From Mucilaginibacter sp. 44-25 (GTDB taxonomy: Bacteria; Bacteroidota; Bacteroidia; Sphingobacteriales; Sphingobacteriaceae): a stretch of 64,000 bases of DNA. Both the position numbers and the translations under genes were made by a program. The stretch's first letter is position 1. The number at the start of each line of letters is the position of its first letter. A model generated the notes under the pieces. The model saw nothing but the letters and a program-made list of their open reading frames with translations. It did no database searches and had not been told where the DNA came from. Location: assembly GCA_001898335.1 (NCBI GenBank), contig MKTS01000003.1:604270-668269 (forward strand). Direction: 5' to 3'. Shown here piece by piece: positions 8,784-18,120 of this stretch.

Positions 8784-10517
8784 ATGTTAATTACACAGGA
8801 GAACCAGGTTGTAAAGGGCACTACGCAGAATTCGGCCCCGAAGGATTTTATTCTGCATACCTTTAATATATTTAACCCACACATTTCAAGAAGCATCAAT
8901 AGCTTATTCAGTCAAACTTCAAGGTATCTCAAAGCTCCGCTCACGGACGAACAAATAATTGAGCAAACCTTTTCACAACGGTTTACCTCTAACGATGAGG
9001 TATACCAATCATCACAGGAAGTAGAGTCAAGTTTCGCGGCTTCTATGGGAATTGAGGGTAGCTACGGGTTTTATAGCGGGTCGGTATCTGCCAGTTACCG
9101 GAAGGATACCTATCAGTCCTCAACCATGTTCAAAAGCTCATTTAACGGCTGTATAGATTGCGGAACTATCACCTTCAGCAAACAGGCTGACTATAATGCT
9201 ATAAGAGAATGTCTTGATGATAAAATGATTGCTGCCCTTGATGCCATAAGCAGCTTACAGGATGCCGACAGGTTTGGCCACCAGTATGGTACACACCTGA
9301 TACTGGGCTTAAACCTTGGCGGCACAATTCAACTAAGAACAGAAGCTGAAACTGCCGATTATAAGAGTAAAGAAGAAGTTTCTATCGAGGTGAAAGCAGC
9401 ATATAAAGGCGTTGGCAGCATAGAGGCGGCTGCAAGTGCAGCGCAAACATTGTCTGAAAAAACGCATTCGTATAGCTTTACGCAAACTGCTGTGGCTGCC
9501 GGTGGCGACAGCAAACTTGCACTGGCCATTGACCCGCGCCATAAGGATACCATTATTAACTGGGGTAACAGCTGTTCAAAAGATACGGCTTACGGTATTA
9601 CCAACGTAATGGAAATCTATCAGCTTGCTAATAATAATGTAGCTAAGGATATGTTTAAGCAATTAATGGATCTGATAGTACTTCAGCAAAGTATTAACTA
9701 TCCTTCTGTTTTTACAGGAGCAAAGCGCCTCGAAGCCTTTAATGAGGTAAGTGTAGACGCGATAACACCTGATCCGCATTTTCGTATTATTGGAGGAGGG
9801 GCATTTTTAGATAGAGATTATAGCAGCTTCCTTGTAGACTCATACCCTCACATGGATCAGGGTACAAATGAAATATCCGGTTGGACAGCCAGCAGCCACG
9901 ATGTAGCCCAGATAGCAGATTCAAATAAATACTTAACCTCTTACGCCATAGCCATTTATGACCCTGTTTTTGAGCATGTGAAAGCCGGCCTGTTCCAGAA
10001 AACACTCACTACCGCGAGTGGATCTAATAGGGGTGTTGGGAAGGATAGCGCCACAGCTTACATTGATCATCATTTTCTGATATCAGGCGGGGGCATAAAA
10101 TCTGACAGAATTTCGGGAGCAAATAAATATGTGCTGGGTAGTTACCCGTCTGGCAATAATGAGTGGACTGCTGTTAATTGTGACTACGAGAATGCATCTA
10201 CCAATGTAGAACTAACCGCTTTTGCTATAGGTATAGCCAGCAACCACCCTGTACTTGAAATAAAGCCACATTTAGTAGTAACAAAAGCACAAGAAGCCCA
10301 GCATACAGATGTTAAAGCAGTATTAGGTAATGGGGTATGTATTGCCGGCGGCGGTGTTTTAGTAGAAAGAGCTACCGGCTTTGGTAACCTCGTTCAGCAA
10401 ATATACCCGTCATCATTTAACTCATGGGAGGCTTATGATAAAGATCATGACGGACATATTTCATATGCTGTAGGTACCGCATACGCTATTGGGTTTACAG
10501 CAGAAATACATATATAA
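8784..10517 (+). CDS. MACPF (perforin-like) protein with three C-terminal beta repeats
   Basis: 577 residues from the ATG at 8784 (a GTG 60 bases upstream is in frame but adds a poor N-terminus). The membrane-attack-complex/perforin signature YGTH is at 168-171 (HQYGTHLILGLNLGG). Before it lie serine-rich strands that could form the membrane hairpins. The C-terminal third has three copies of one unit, near residues 331-400, 430-495 and 517-577. Each copy has GGG, then SYP or IYP, a Trp and AYAI/AFAI. This resembles the beta-prism-type binding domains found after bacterial MACPF domains. There is no signal peptide, lipobox or type IX C-terminal domain. Likely a pore-forming toxin or defence protein; target and export route unknown. 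Confidence 0.85.
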   Translation: MLITQENQVVKGTTQNSAPKDFILHTFNIFNPHISRSINSLFSQTSRYLKAPLTDEQIIEQTFSQRFTSNDEVYQSSQEVESSFAASMGIEGSYGFYSGSVSASYRKDTYQSSTMFKSSFNGCIDCGTITFSKQADYNAIRECLDDKMIAALDAISSLQDADRFGHQYGTHLILGLNLGGTIQLRTEAETADYKSKEEVSIEVKAAYKGVGSIEAAASAAQTLSEKTHSYSFTQTAVAAGGDSKLALAIDPRHKDTIINWGNSCSKDTAYGITNVMEIYQLANNNVAKDMFKQLMDLIVLQQSINYPSVFTGAKRLEAFNEVSVDAITPDPHFRIIGGGAFLDRDYSSFLVDSYPHMDQGTNEISGWTASSHDVAQIADSNKYLTSYAIAIYDPVFEHVKAGLFQKTLTTASGSNRGVGKDSATAYIDHHFLISGGGIKSDRISGANKYVLGSYPSGNNEWTAVNCDYENASTNVELTAFAIGIASNHPVLEIKPHLVVTKAQEAQHTDVKAVLGNGVCIAGGGVLVERATGFGNLVQQIYPSSFNSWEAYDKDHDGHISYAVGTAYAIGFTAEIHI

Positions 10518-10533
10518 TAATGCAGCTTGGTGG

Positions 10534-10562
10534 TAAAGCGCCCGTTCACATCGGGCGCTTTA
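10534..10562. terminator. bidirectional terminator between MACPF and GH42 genes
   Basis: A perfect 11-bp stem (TAAAGCGCCCG and its complement) with a 7-base loop. It lies between the stop of the MACPF gene and the stop of the opposing GH42 gene. Its A/T flanks can serve both directions. Confidence 0.75.
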
Positions 10563-12524
10563 TTAGTTTACCCATTTTATCACCATGGTTTCTTCCGAAC
10601 CAATGCTAATGTAATGATTGCCTGTTTTGCCGCCACGATCGGCAAATAAAACCGAAGGTTGCCATGTTTCATTGGCGGGTATGATCTTAAACTCGCGGTG
10701 GTTATCTGATTTGTTAACGATAATGGTAACATAAGCGTTTGCTCTTTTTAATGTTTTCATGACCAGGCCCGGCTGTGGTTGCTCAAAACGGAAAGGGTAG
10801 CGGTTAACTATATCAGCAAAAGCGTTAGCCATAAAATTATTCAGCTCCGCGTAATTATTGGATACGCGGCTGCCCAGTCCGGCAAGTGTGGGGATATACC
10901 AGGCTTTACCTTTGCCGTAAGAGTTTTTTGTGGCGTAAACTAAGCCGTTACTTTCCGCAATAACATCGGCATCAATGGGTTTTAACTGCCCGGCCCATTG
11001 GTATGCAGGCAGATTTGCGTTATCAACCATAATCTCCCGCATATCGTCAATAGCCTTATATTCCAAAATATCAGCGCCTAAAACGCTGCGCAATGGGAAA
11101 CCAAGCCGGGTAGTGGCTACAGCATTTTCATCATAGAAAGCGGATAACCCTTCTAACAATAGCTTGCCACCGCGTTGTACAAAGTGGTCAAGTAAAGGCC
11201 AGTATTTTGATGGAATGGCTATCTGGTGTGCCAGAATTATAGCTGTACCCTCAAAGTTATCCCTGCCGAAATCAAATTCGCTTATTTCCTTAAAGTTTGC
11301 CTGTATCCCGGCCTCGCTCAAAGCTTCAAAATAAGCGATGGCTGATTTCATTACCCCGCCTACATCCCGCCCTTCGTAGCTCTTGCCGCCCATTTGCAGG
11401 GTTTTCTCAACCCATAGCGATTCGCGGGTATAAAGAATATTTATACCCGATTCCACCTCGCGGGCTGCATCAAAAAAGGCGTGTTCGCGTTTAACCAGCT
11501 CTATTACCCGGTTTGCTGCAGTAAAACGGTCTGATGGCTCATTGTGATAGTTGAGCATGGCCCATTCACCAGCCTCAATGCCGGACGAACGCGGATTAAG
11601 GCACCAGAAGATAGCGCCCCGGCTCTCGCTGCCTATGGCTATCCAAAGCCATTGGGCAATTTCATGAGCCGTAGGGCATAATGCCAGGAAGCCGCTGTAA
11701 GTATTATTGCCGCCCTGCAACTCGGTCATAAACCAAGGAATGTTTCCCGCGCCCGATCGGATGATCTCGCAGTTAGCCGCTACGGCAAGCGCGTACTTTT
11801 CACGTGTAAAATACTCAAAATGCCAGCTGGCATGTGCCGAGCCACCCAAACTGGTAAGGAAGCGGCGCCATGCCGGGAAATCATACTCGGCCACGTTTTT
11901 AAAAATAGCATGGTTGTTAACATGTATAATACTATCCGGGTGGTGTTTGTAAATTTCGTCGCGCAGCCAGTTCAGGAACCAGGTATTGTAGTAAAGGTGG
12001 AAACGTTCGTCGGCAAAGTCAAAATGGTCATATCCGCCGCTATTGTACGCCACTTGTTGCTGCATAGCAGCCCATTCTTCATACTTATCTGTAGCGTATT
12101 GTTCCTGCGGAAAATGGCCAACACCCGGTTCATTCACGGGCACCCAGCCATAGCAGGAACTAAACTGCTTAAAGTGATTGACCACATTTTCTATGTATCG
12201 TTCAATAGCTTTGAGGTGGTCAGCATCTTTCGGGAACTTTAAGCCGCCAAGGTCGGTAAATGCTGTGCGCGGAAACAGGTTTCCATATACTTTAATGCCG
12301 TACTTATCGGCTGCTTTGTAAGCGGTATCAAACAGGGAAAAATCCCATGAACCATCATTGCGGTGCATATAGCTTTCAAACAGGCGTATGCGTGTAACCT
12401 GCATGCCGGCCTCATGTAACCGGCGGAACCACAAGTCTATTTCTTCCGCGGTTTGTCCCGGTTCAATAAATACCTCGGCGCCAAATAAAATAGGTGTGGC
12501 CTGCTGTTTAAAATGCTCATCCAT
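10563..12524 (-). CDS. beta-galactosidase, GH42 type
   Basis: 653 residues, no signal peptide, so probably cytoplasmic. The N-terminal TIM barrel has the acid/base Glu132 in VPVNEPGVG and the nucleophile Glu268 in FMTELQGG, the standard pair for clan A enzymes. A trimerisation-type middle domain (about 390-560, ILAHQIAIPSKYWPLLDHFV) and a small C-terminal beta domain follow, as in GH42. It would hydrolyse imported beta-galactosides. It stands alone, separated from the exported glycosidases at the left end by the phytochrome and MACPF genes, and converges with the MACPF gene at a shared terminator. Family fairly sure; natural substrate may differ from lactose. Confidence 0.85.
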   Translation of the reverse strand: MDEHFKQQATPILFGAEVFIEPGQTAEEIDLWFRRLHEAGMQVTRIRLFESYMHRNDGSWDFSLFDTAYKAADKYGIKVYGNLFPRTAFTDLGGLKFPKDADHLKAIERYIENVVNHFKQFSSCYGWVPVNEPGVGHFPQEQYATDKYEEWAAMQQQVAYNSGGYDHFDFADERFHLYYNTWFLNWLRDEIYKHHPDSIIHVNNHAIFKNVAEYDFPAWRRFLTSLGGSAHASWHFEYFTREKYALAVAANCEIIRSGAGNIPWFMTELQGGNNTYSGFLALCPTAHEIAQWLWIAIGSESRGAIFWCLNPRSSGIEAGEWAMLNYHNEPSDRFTAANRVIELVKREHAFFDAAREVESGINILYTRESLWVEKTLQMGGKSYEGRDVGGVMKSAIAYFEALSEAGIQANFKEISEFDFGRDNFEGTAIILAHQIAIPSKYWPLLDHFVQRGGKLLLEGLSAFYDENAVATTRLGFPLRSVLGADILEYKAIDDMREIMVDNANLPAYQWAGQLKPIDADVIAESNGLVYATKNSYGKGKAWYIPTLAGLGSRVSNNYAELNNFMANAFADIVNRYPFRFEQPQPGLVMKTLKRANAYVTIIVNKSDNHREFKIIPANETWQPSVLFADRGGKTGNHYISIGSEETMVIKWVN

Positions 12525-12593
12525 TACGTAAATAGGGTTTGTACCCGGTAATAATAACCTGTTATTACGTCAATGGTTTGCTACTGAATCCGG

Positions 12594-13025
12594 TTACGAC
12601 TGTATGTAGCTATGCAGTTGTTCGATGGTTTCTTTTTGTGAATGAATAGTCTCATACACCACGTCATTGATAGAGATAATGCCGCACAGGCGCTGCTCGC
12701 GGTCAAAAACCGGGAGGTAACGAATATTGCGCTCGCTCATGATCAGCATACAATCATCAACAGATGATTCGGGGGTAATATGCGGGAGGCCGTTGCTCAT
12801 GATCTCACCGGCAGTGGTATCATCAGAGTGTTTACCCATTAATATGATCTTTCGGGCATAGTCGCGTTCGGTCACCAAGCCGGCGTATTCGCCATTTTGC
12901 GTTACCACTACCGAGCCGATGTTTTTATCAGCCATCAGTTTTAAAACATTTAAAACGGTGGTTTCGGCAGCAACGGCAATAACATTGCTGCCTTTGCGGG
13001 CAAGTATGTGCTTTACGCTCTTCAT
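12594..13025 (-). CDS. CBS-domain pair protein
   Basis: 143 residues consisting of two CBS domains and little else. The first spans about 1-65 (VLKLMADKNIGSVVVTQNGEYAGLVTERDYA) and the second 75-130 (CMLIMSERNIRYLPVF, GIISINDVV). Such stand-alone pairs bind adenine nucleotides and act as energy sensors for partner enzymes; no partner is visible here. Soluble. The start ATG at 13025 is clear. Confidence 0.88.
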   Translation of the reverse strand: MKSVKHILARKGSNVIAVAAETTVLNVLKLMADKNIGSVVVTQNGEYAGLVTERDYARKIILMGKHSDDTTAGEIMSNGLPHITPESSVDDCMLIMSERNIRYLPVFDREQRLCGIISINDVVYETIHSQKETIEQLHSYIQS

Positions 13026-13106
13026 AACAGTAAGGTTAATTGATTACCTTAAGTTACAAATAACTAATAGAAAAACAAGTACTTATGTGTTTTTTATTAT
13101 GGCTTA

Positions 13107-13769
13107 TCAGCCAATGGCAATTACTTTATCCTTCAGTACACCAAAAATGCGGTCGGTTTTATGGCTGAGTATAGCTACCCTGCCGGTGAATTTACCGAAT
13201 GATGGTAGTATGGCCTGGTTTTTACCAAAAGCGAAACAAGGCAGGGTTATACTTTGCCTGCCACGGCCAACCAGGTTTACGCCCGGGTGTATGTGCCCGC
13301 ACAGCACATACCCGCCGGCGGCTTTTTGAGTAGCATTAGGCAGGGGGTGGTGCAGCATTAGGAAAGGGCCCACCGCTAATTCCTTGTATAGCGTTACGCC
13401 CAGCTTAAGGTAATGCTGATCGCTGATAATGTCGTGATTGCCCTTTATAAGAATGATCTCCAGCTTTGGGAATTGGCTTCGCCATAGCACAAACCAATCC
13501 CAATCGTTATTCATATCGCTGTGAAAAAGGTCGCCAAGGAAATAGATCTTTTCTGGCCGGTGCTCATAAATCAGGTCAGACAGTACGGCAAGGTCGTCCT
13601 GCTCCATATTACGTGGTATGGCAATACCGGCTTTACGGAAATGGCCCACCTTGCCAAAATGTACATCGGCGGCAATCAAAGCGTTTTGCTGTTTCCAGTA
13701 AATGGCTTTTTGTGGCAGCAGTAAAAGGTCCTGATCTAAAAATTGGAAAGTTGTACCCGCACTTATCAT
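13107..13769 (-). CDS. pdeM: PdeM-like metallophosphoesterase
   Basis: 220 residues of calcineurin-like phosphoesterase. The metal motifs are all present: DVHFGK, GDLFHS, GNHD, HH and GHIHPG. The length and the GKVGHFRKAGIAIP stretch fit PdeM, the ligase-associated DNA damage response endonuclease family. In many genomes pdeM sits with a DNA ligase, exonuclease and helicase; none of these is in this window. A TTG 12 bases upstream is in frame, but it lies inside a TAnnTTTG box, so the ATG at 13769 is chosen. Gene follows rlmN with a 22-base gap. The family assignment is from motif layout, not from a search. Confidence 0.75.
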   Translation of the reverse strand: MISAGTTFQFLDQDLLLLPQKAIYWKQQNALIAADVHFGKVGHFRKAGIAIPRNMEQDDLAVLSDLIYEHRPEKIYFLGDLFHSDMNNDWDWFVLWRSQFPKLEIILIKGNHDIISDQHYLKLGVTLYKELAVGPFLMLHHPLPNATQKAAGGYVLCGHIHPGVNLVGRGRQSITLPCFAFGKNQAILPSFGKFTGRVAILSHKTDRIFGVLKDKVIAIG

Positions 13770-13778
13770 AATCGAATG

Positions 13779-13786
13779 CAAAGATA
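13779..13786 (-). promoter_or_regulatory. -7 promoter box of pdeM
   Basis: TATCTTTG on the minus strand matches TAnnTTTG exactly. It lies nine bases before the ATG at 13769, implying a leader of only a few bases. No good -33 TTTG is seen. Confidence 0.4.
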
Positions 13787-13791
13787 AAGGT

Positions 13792-14865
13792 TTAAGCTAA
13801 CTGCTCCTTTTCCTTCTCTTTTTCGTTAATGGCCAATTGCCCGCACGCCGCATCAATATCTTTGCCACGGCTGCGGCGTATGTTGGTGGTAATGCCTTGT
13901 TTGCGCAGGTAATCTGCAAAAGCTTCAATGCGGTCTTGTCCTGCGTTTAAGAAGCTGGCAAATGAGATAGGGTTGTACTCAATAATATTTACCTTGCAGG
14001 GCAGGTGCCTGCAAAAACGCGCCAGTTCCTCAGCATCTTTCAGCGTATCGTTCACACCGTCAAAAACAATGTACTCGTAGGTAACCGGGTTTTTAGTTTT
14101 GGCAAAATAATACTTTAAAGCATCGGCCAGTGCTTTTAGTGAGTTTTGCTCATTAATGGGCATAATGGCATTTCGCTTTTCGTCATTAGCGGCATGAAGG
14201 GAAAGGGCCAGGTTAAATTTCACTTTATCATCACCCAGTTTACGTATCATTTTGGCAATGCCCGCGGTTGATACGGTAATACGTTTGGCTGCCATGTTGA
14301 GGCCGTCCTCAGCGGTAATGCGTTCTATTGATTTTAAAACGTTGGCATAATTAAGCAAAGGCTCGCCCATGCCCATGTAAACAATATTAGAGAGCGGGAT
14401 ACCATAGTTCTCACGTGCCTGCTTGTCAATTAAAACCACCTGGTCGTAAATCTCATCGGGGTTGAGGTTGCGTTTACGCTCCATGTAGCCGGTAGCGCAA
14501 AATTTACAGGTGAGGCTGCAGCCTACTTGTGATGATACGCAGGCCGTCATACGGTCTGGCGTAGGTATCAAAACCCCCTCAATTAAATGGCTATCATGTA
14601 ATATAAAAGAATTTTTTATAGTTTTATCAGCACTAATCTGAGAAGAATTTACCTGTACGTTATTAATTGTAAAGGTTTCGTTAAGTTTGGTGCGAAGTTC
14701 TTTCGAAATATTGCTCATGTGATCAAAAGATATGCACGATTTTTTCCATAGCCATTCGTACACTTGCTTTGCGCGGAAAGGTTTCTCATCCAGGGCAATA
14801 AAGTGTTTTTGCAGACTCTCGAGGGTCAGGCTGCGGATGTCTATTTTATCTTTTTTGTTGTTCAC
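13792..14865 (-). CDS. rlmN: 23S rRNA (adenine-2503-C2)-methyltransferase / tRNA m2A37 methyltransferase
   Basis: 357 residues, a normal RlmN length. Radical-SAM enzyme that methylates C2 of A2503 in 23S rRNA and A37 in some tRNAs. The [4Fe-4S] motif CSLTCKFC (CxxxCxxC) is intact, followed by ATGYMERKRNL. MGMGEPLLNY and the C-terminal CGQLAIN (with the mechanistic Cys) are also present. The start codon is GTG at 14865; no ATG precedes the conserved N-terminus. A TACTTTTG promoter box ends five bases upstream, so the mRNA may begin almost at the start codon. Confidence 0.95.
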   Translation of the reverse strand: MNNKKDKIDIRSLTLESLQKHFIALDEKPFRAKQVYEWLWKKSCISFDHMSNISKELRTKLNETFTINNVQVNSSQISADKTIKNSFILHDSHLIEGVLIPTPDRMTACVSSQVGCSLTCKFCATGYMERKRNLNPDEIYDQVVLIDKQARENYGIPLSNIVYMGMGEPLLNYANVLKSIERITAEDGLNMAAKRITVSTAGIAKMIRKLGDDKVKFNLALSLHAANDEKRNAIMPINEQNSLKALADALKYYFAKTKNPVTYEYIVFDGVNDTLKDAEELARFCRHLPCKVNIIEYNPISFASFLNAGQDRIEAFADYLRKQGITTNIRRSRGKDIDAACGQLAINEKEKEKEQLA

Positions 14866-14869
14866 ATTA

Positions 14870-14877
14870 CAAAAGTA
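14870..14877 (-). promoter_or_regulatory. -7 promoter box of rlmN
   Basis: TACTTTTG on the minus strand, an exact TAnnTTTG, four bases before the GTG start. Suggests a leaderless or near-leaderless transcript. Confidence 0.45.
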
Positions 14878-15006
14878 CTTAAATTTAAAAAATCTGTTCT
14901 TAATTTAAAGTCATTCTTTTTTCAGATTAAAAACAATAACTAAAGGTTAATTGTAATTTTGGGAAAGTGAGTTTAAGGAGACATTGCTGATGCCAAGTTT
15001 TATTTG

Positions 15007-16179
15007 ATGAAAAGTTTTAAAGCCGATTACATTTTCCCTGTTTGTGCCGATCCCGTAAAGAATGGAATTGTTACTGTGGATGACTATGGGAAAGTCATCT
15101 CCATTACTGATGAAAATAACCCTCCGGCCGCAAATGCCGATATTGTACACCTCCATGGTGCTATAGTGCCCGGCTTCATCAATACACATTGCCATACCGA
15201 GCTTTCGCATGTAAAAGGCCAGATACCCCCAGGCAACGGGCTCATTAGTTTTATAAAAGATATACTGGCCCTGCGCGCTTCTGCTAACGAAGATATTTTA
15301 GCGGCTGCAAAAGCTGCCGACCAGGAAATGTATGATAATGGCATAGTAGCCGTAGGCGACATTTCTAACGTGGGCGCCACCGCCCCAATGAAGGCTGCAA
15401 GTAAACTGTATTACCATACCTTTGTTGAAATATTGGGCTTTTTGCCAGAACGCGCCGAAGAAATATTTAATAAAGCGATTGAAACGCTGGATGAATTTAA
15501 GCCTCAGCCGGTATCAATAACCGCGCACGCCCCCTACACGGTTTCCAAGGAGCTATTTAAAATATTAAAAAAGTACAGCGATACTGGCTATAACCTGCTG
15601 AGTATACATAACCAGGAATGTGAGGATGAAAATAAATTTTACCGCTATAAATTAGGCGGGTTTATTGATTTATATAAGCACCTTAATTTAAATATAGATT
15701 TTTTTAAGCCACAGGCACGTAACTCGTTACAGAGTATCATCCCGTTGCTTACCAACCGGCAAAAAATATTAATGGTGCATAATACCTGCACCAACTTAAA
15801 GGATATTTATTTCATCAAACGTTTCGACAGGAATATTAACTGGTGTTTTTGCCCCAATGCTAACTTGTATATTGAAAAGCGACTGCCTAAAGTAGAGCTT
15901 TTTGTGAACCAGGGCCTGAACATCACACTGGGTACTGATAGCCTGGCATCAAACAATAAGTTGTGCATCCTAAGTGAAATGCGTACCCTTCAGCAAAATT
16001 TCCCTTCATTATCGCTTCATACCTTACTGGAGTGGGCTACTATAAACGGAGCTCAATTTTTGGGTGTTGATGACCGCATGGGTACCATAGAGGCGGGTAA
16101 AACGCCCGGCCTTAACCTGCTAACCGGGCTTGATGGTTTTAAAATAACCGACGAAACCAAGGTAAAGCGGTTGGTTTAA
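15007..16179 (+). CDS. amidohydrolase, probable deaminase of the aminofutalosine / SAH / MTA group
   Basis: 390 residues of metal-dependent hydrolase. The first metal ligands are in NTHCHTELSH (HxH), then HAPYTVS and MVHNTCT, with the catalytic Asp in GTDSLASN. N- and C-terminal strands form the usual small beta domain around the barrel. The NTHCHxELSH form resembles aminodeoxyfutalosine deaminases of the futalosine menaquinone pathway and S-adenosylhomocysteine/methylthioadenosine deaminases. No other menaquinone gene is near, so the substrate is open. Start chosen at the ATG 15007; a TTG codon directly before it is also in frame. Divergent from rlmN. Confidence 0.72.
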   Translation: MKSFKADYIFPVCADPVKNGIVTVDDYGKVISITDENNPPAANADIVHLHGAIVPGFINTHCHTELSHVKGQIPPGNGLISFIKDILALRASANEDILAAAKAADQEMYDNGIVAVGDISNVGATAPMKAASKLYYHTFVEILGFLPERAEEIFNKAIETLDEFKPQPVSITAHAPYTVSKELFKILKKYSDTGYNLLSIHNQECEDENKFYRYKLGGFIDLYKHLNLNIDFFKPQARNSLQSIIPLLTNRQKILMVHNTCTNLKDIYFIKRFDRNINWCFCPNANLYIEKRLPKVELFVNQGLNITLGTDSLASNNKLCILSEMRTLQQNFPSLSLHTLLEWATINGAQFLGVDDRMGTIEAGKTPGLNLLTGLDGFKITDETKVKRLV

Positions 16180-16196
16180 TTCAATTCGAAGATCCG

Positions 16197-16337
16197 TCGA
16201 TTTGAAAATTTGAAGATGGATTTCTGTTTTCAAATAATTACTGATTAATTTGACGATTATGGATTTAGGTCCTGACTTTAGGATTTCTATGGTCAGGATA
16301 ATTTTCAAATCTTCAAAATTTTAAATCCTCAAATCGA
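16197..16337. repeat. nested inverted repeats between amidohydrolase and acyP
   Basis: The spacer 16180-16341 is filled by an imperfect inverted repeat. The left arm is 16197-16217 (TCGATTTGAAAATTTGAAGAT); the right arm, 16301-16337, is made of CAAATCTTCAAAATTTTAAA-type words. Inside it is a second hairpin, CCTGAC at 16271-16276 with GTCAGG at 16292-16297. No T-run follows, so it is not a typical terminator. It looks like a dispersed intergenic repeat. Confidence 0.6.
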
Positions 16338-16341
16338 TCAT

Positions 16342-16614
16342 ATGAAACACCTGGATATTGTTGTTAAGGGTAATGTGCAAGGCGTGTTTTTCCGCAAATC
16401 AACTAAAGCTGTTGCCGACCAGTTAGGTGTACGTGGATATGTACGTAATGAAGCCAACGGCGATGTGTTTGTTGCCGCCGAAGCCGATGAAGCCACCATG
16501 GAGATGTTTCTGGAATGGTGTAACGAAGGCCCTGAGGACGCCGAGGTAACCACCGTTGAAACCCATGAGGGCGAATTAAAAAACTATCGTAATTTTGAGG
16601 TAGTTAAAAAGTAG
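16342..16614 (+). CDS. acyP: acylphosphatase
   Basis: 90 residues, the standard size. Hydrolyses carboxyl-phosphate bonds of acylphosphates in the cytoplasm. The signature GNVQGVFFRKST contains catalytic Arg18, and GYVRNEANGDV contains catalytic Asn36. The C-terminus NYRNFEVVKK fits the final strand. It starts at the ATG 16342, right after a repeat-filled spacer, and is followed 21 bases later by the flippase gene, so the two may be co-transcribed. Confidence 0.93.
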   Translation: MKHLDIVVKGNVQGVFFRKSTKAVADQLGVRGYVRNEANGDVFVAAEADEATMEMFLEWCNEGPEDAEVTTVETHEGELKNYRNFEVVKK

Positions 16615-16635
16615 TCATCATTACAACTATCCAAT

Positions 16636-18120
16636 TTGTCAACTGCTAAAAAATTTGCCGGGCAAACGGCTCTTTACGGGCTTAGTACTATTGCTTCGCG
16701 CACGCTGAGTTTCTTTCTAACTCCTATATATACATCTACGCTTTCGGGCGGGTCATATGGGGTGCTTACCATCATGTTCAGCTACGTATCCATCCTTAAC
16801 GCGGTAATGGCTTTTGGGATGGAGACCACCTTTTTCAGGTATCTGAATAAATATGCCGATAAGGCCAGGCAGGTTTATAACAACACCTTCGCGGTAATAT
16901 TTGCCATTACTATATTATTCGTGATGGTTACTTTTCCGTTTGCAGGTCACATTGCCGAACTCATACGCTCGGGAGATAAAATATCTGTACAGGAGTACGC
17001 CACCTACATCAGGCTGTTTGTAGGGGTTTTGGTGGTTGATGCCTGGTGTGTAATACCATTTGCCAAGTTACGTGCCGATGGCAGGCCCGCGCGTTACGGA
17101 ATGATCAAGTTTGTAAACATCGCCGTATTTATCACACTTAACCTTACTTTCTTACTTATACTCCCCTGGTGGACAGCCCACCACATGGCGGGTACAGCAT
17201 TTATTGATCAATGGTTTGTAAAAGGCTGGGTAGGTTATATCTTCCTCTCAAATTTAGTAGCCAGTATCGTATCGTTTATCCAGTTACTGCCCGAGGTATT
17301 AAAGCTAAGTACTGATTTTGATAAGCCGATGCTGAGGGAAATGTTCAGTTACAGCTGGCCGGTATTGATAGCCAACCTGTCTTTCCTTGTGAACGAAAAC
17401 CTGGATAAGTTGCTGCTGAGTAAAATGCTGCCGCAAAATATAAGCGTGCGCGAGGTGGGCATATACGGGGCTTGTGCCAAGATCTCCATCTTCCTGAGCA
17501 TATTTGTGCAAGCTTTCCGCCTCGGGGCCGAGCCTTTCTTTTTTAACCATGCCAAAAACAAAAATGCAGGCCAAACCTATGCCCGCATTATGGATTATTT
17601 TGTGATCGTGGTGGCCATAATTTTTGTAGCGTTGGTAGCCAATATAGAGGTGCTTAAATATTTTGTAAGAAACAAGAGTTTTTGGGTTGGCTTAAACGTA
17701 GTGCCTCCTTTAGTGTTTGGTTATGTTTGCCTGGGTATTTACATGAACTTATCGGTGTGGTACAAACTGTCGGACCAAACACGGTACGGCCTTTATATAT
17801 CAGGCATCGGGGCTATACTTACCATCGTATTAAACGTGGTGTTTATTCCTAAGTACAGTTATATGGCATCCGCCTGGATATCACTTGCCGCTTACGCCAC
17901 CATGATGGTGTTATCCTATTTGTGGGGGCAAAAGAACTACCCTATACCATATAATCTTAAAAAGAACCTGGTATATATCATCGTATCCATCATTCTGGTA
18001 TATTTATCATTTACGGTTTTCCACCGTAATATATTTATAGGCAACGGTTTATTGATACTGTTTGGATTGGGCGCTTTGTATACCGAGCGTAATGAATTAA
18101 AAGCGATATTAAAGAAATGA
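16636..18120 (+). CDS. oligosaccharide flippase family membrane protein (Wzx-like)
   Basis: 494 residues with about 12-14 transmembrane helices, MATE/MVF-like polysaccharide transporter fold. The N-terminus [20 protein letters not shown] is typical for the family. Expected to flip lipid-linked sugar units across the inner membrane. The start is TTG at 16636; the next Met lies well inside helix two. Its stop overlaps the dut ATG by four bases (ATGA), so the two are translationally coupled. No glycosyltransferase cluster adjoins it, so its glycan is unknown. Confidence 0.85.
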   Translation: MSTAKKFAGQTALYGLSTIASRTLSFFLTPIYTSTLSGGSYGVLTIMFSYVSILNAVMAFGMETTFFRYLNKYADKARQVYNNTFAVIFAITILFVMVTFPFAGHIAELIRSGDKISVQEYATYIRLFVGVLVVDAWCVIPFAKLRADGRPARYGMIKFVNIAVFITLNLTFLLILPWWTAHHMAGTAFIDQWFVKGWVGYIFLSNLVASIVSFIQLLPEVLKLSTDFDKPMLREMFSYSWPVLIANLSFLVNENLDKLLLSKMLPQNISVREVGIYGACAKISIFLSIFVQAFRLGAEPFFFNHAKNKNAGQTYARIMDYFVIVVAIIFVALVANIEVLKYFVRNKSFWVGLNVVPPLVFGYVCLGIYMNLSVWYKLSDQTRYGLYISGIGAILTIVLNVVFIPKYSYMASAWISLAAYATMMVLSYLWGQKNYPIPYNLKKNLVYIIVSIILVYLSFTVFHRNIFIGNGLLILFGLGALYTERNELKAILKK

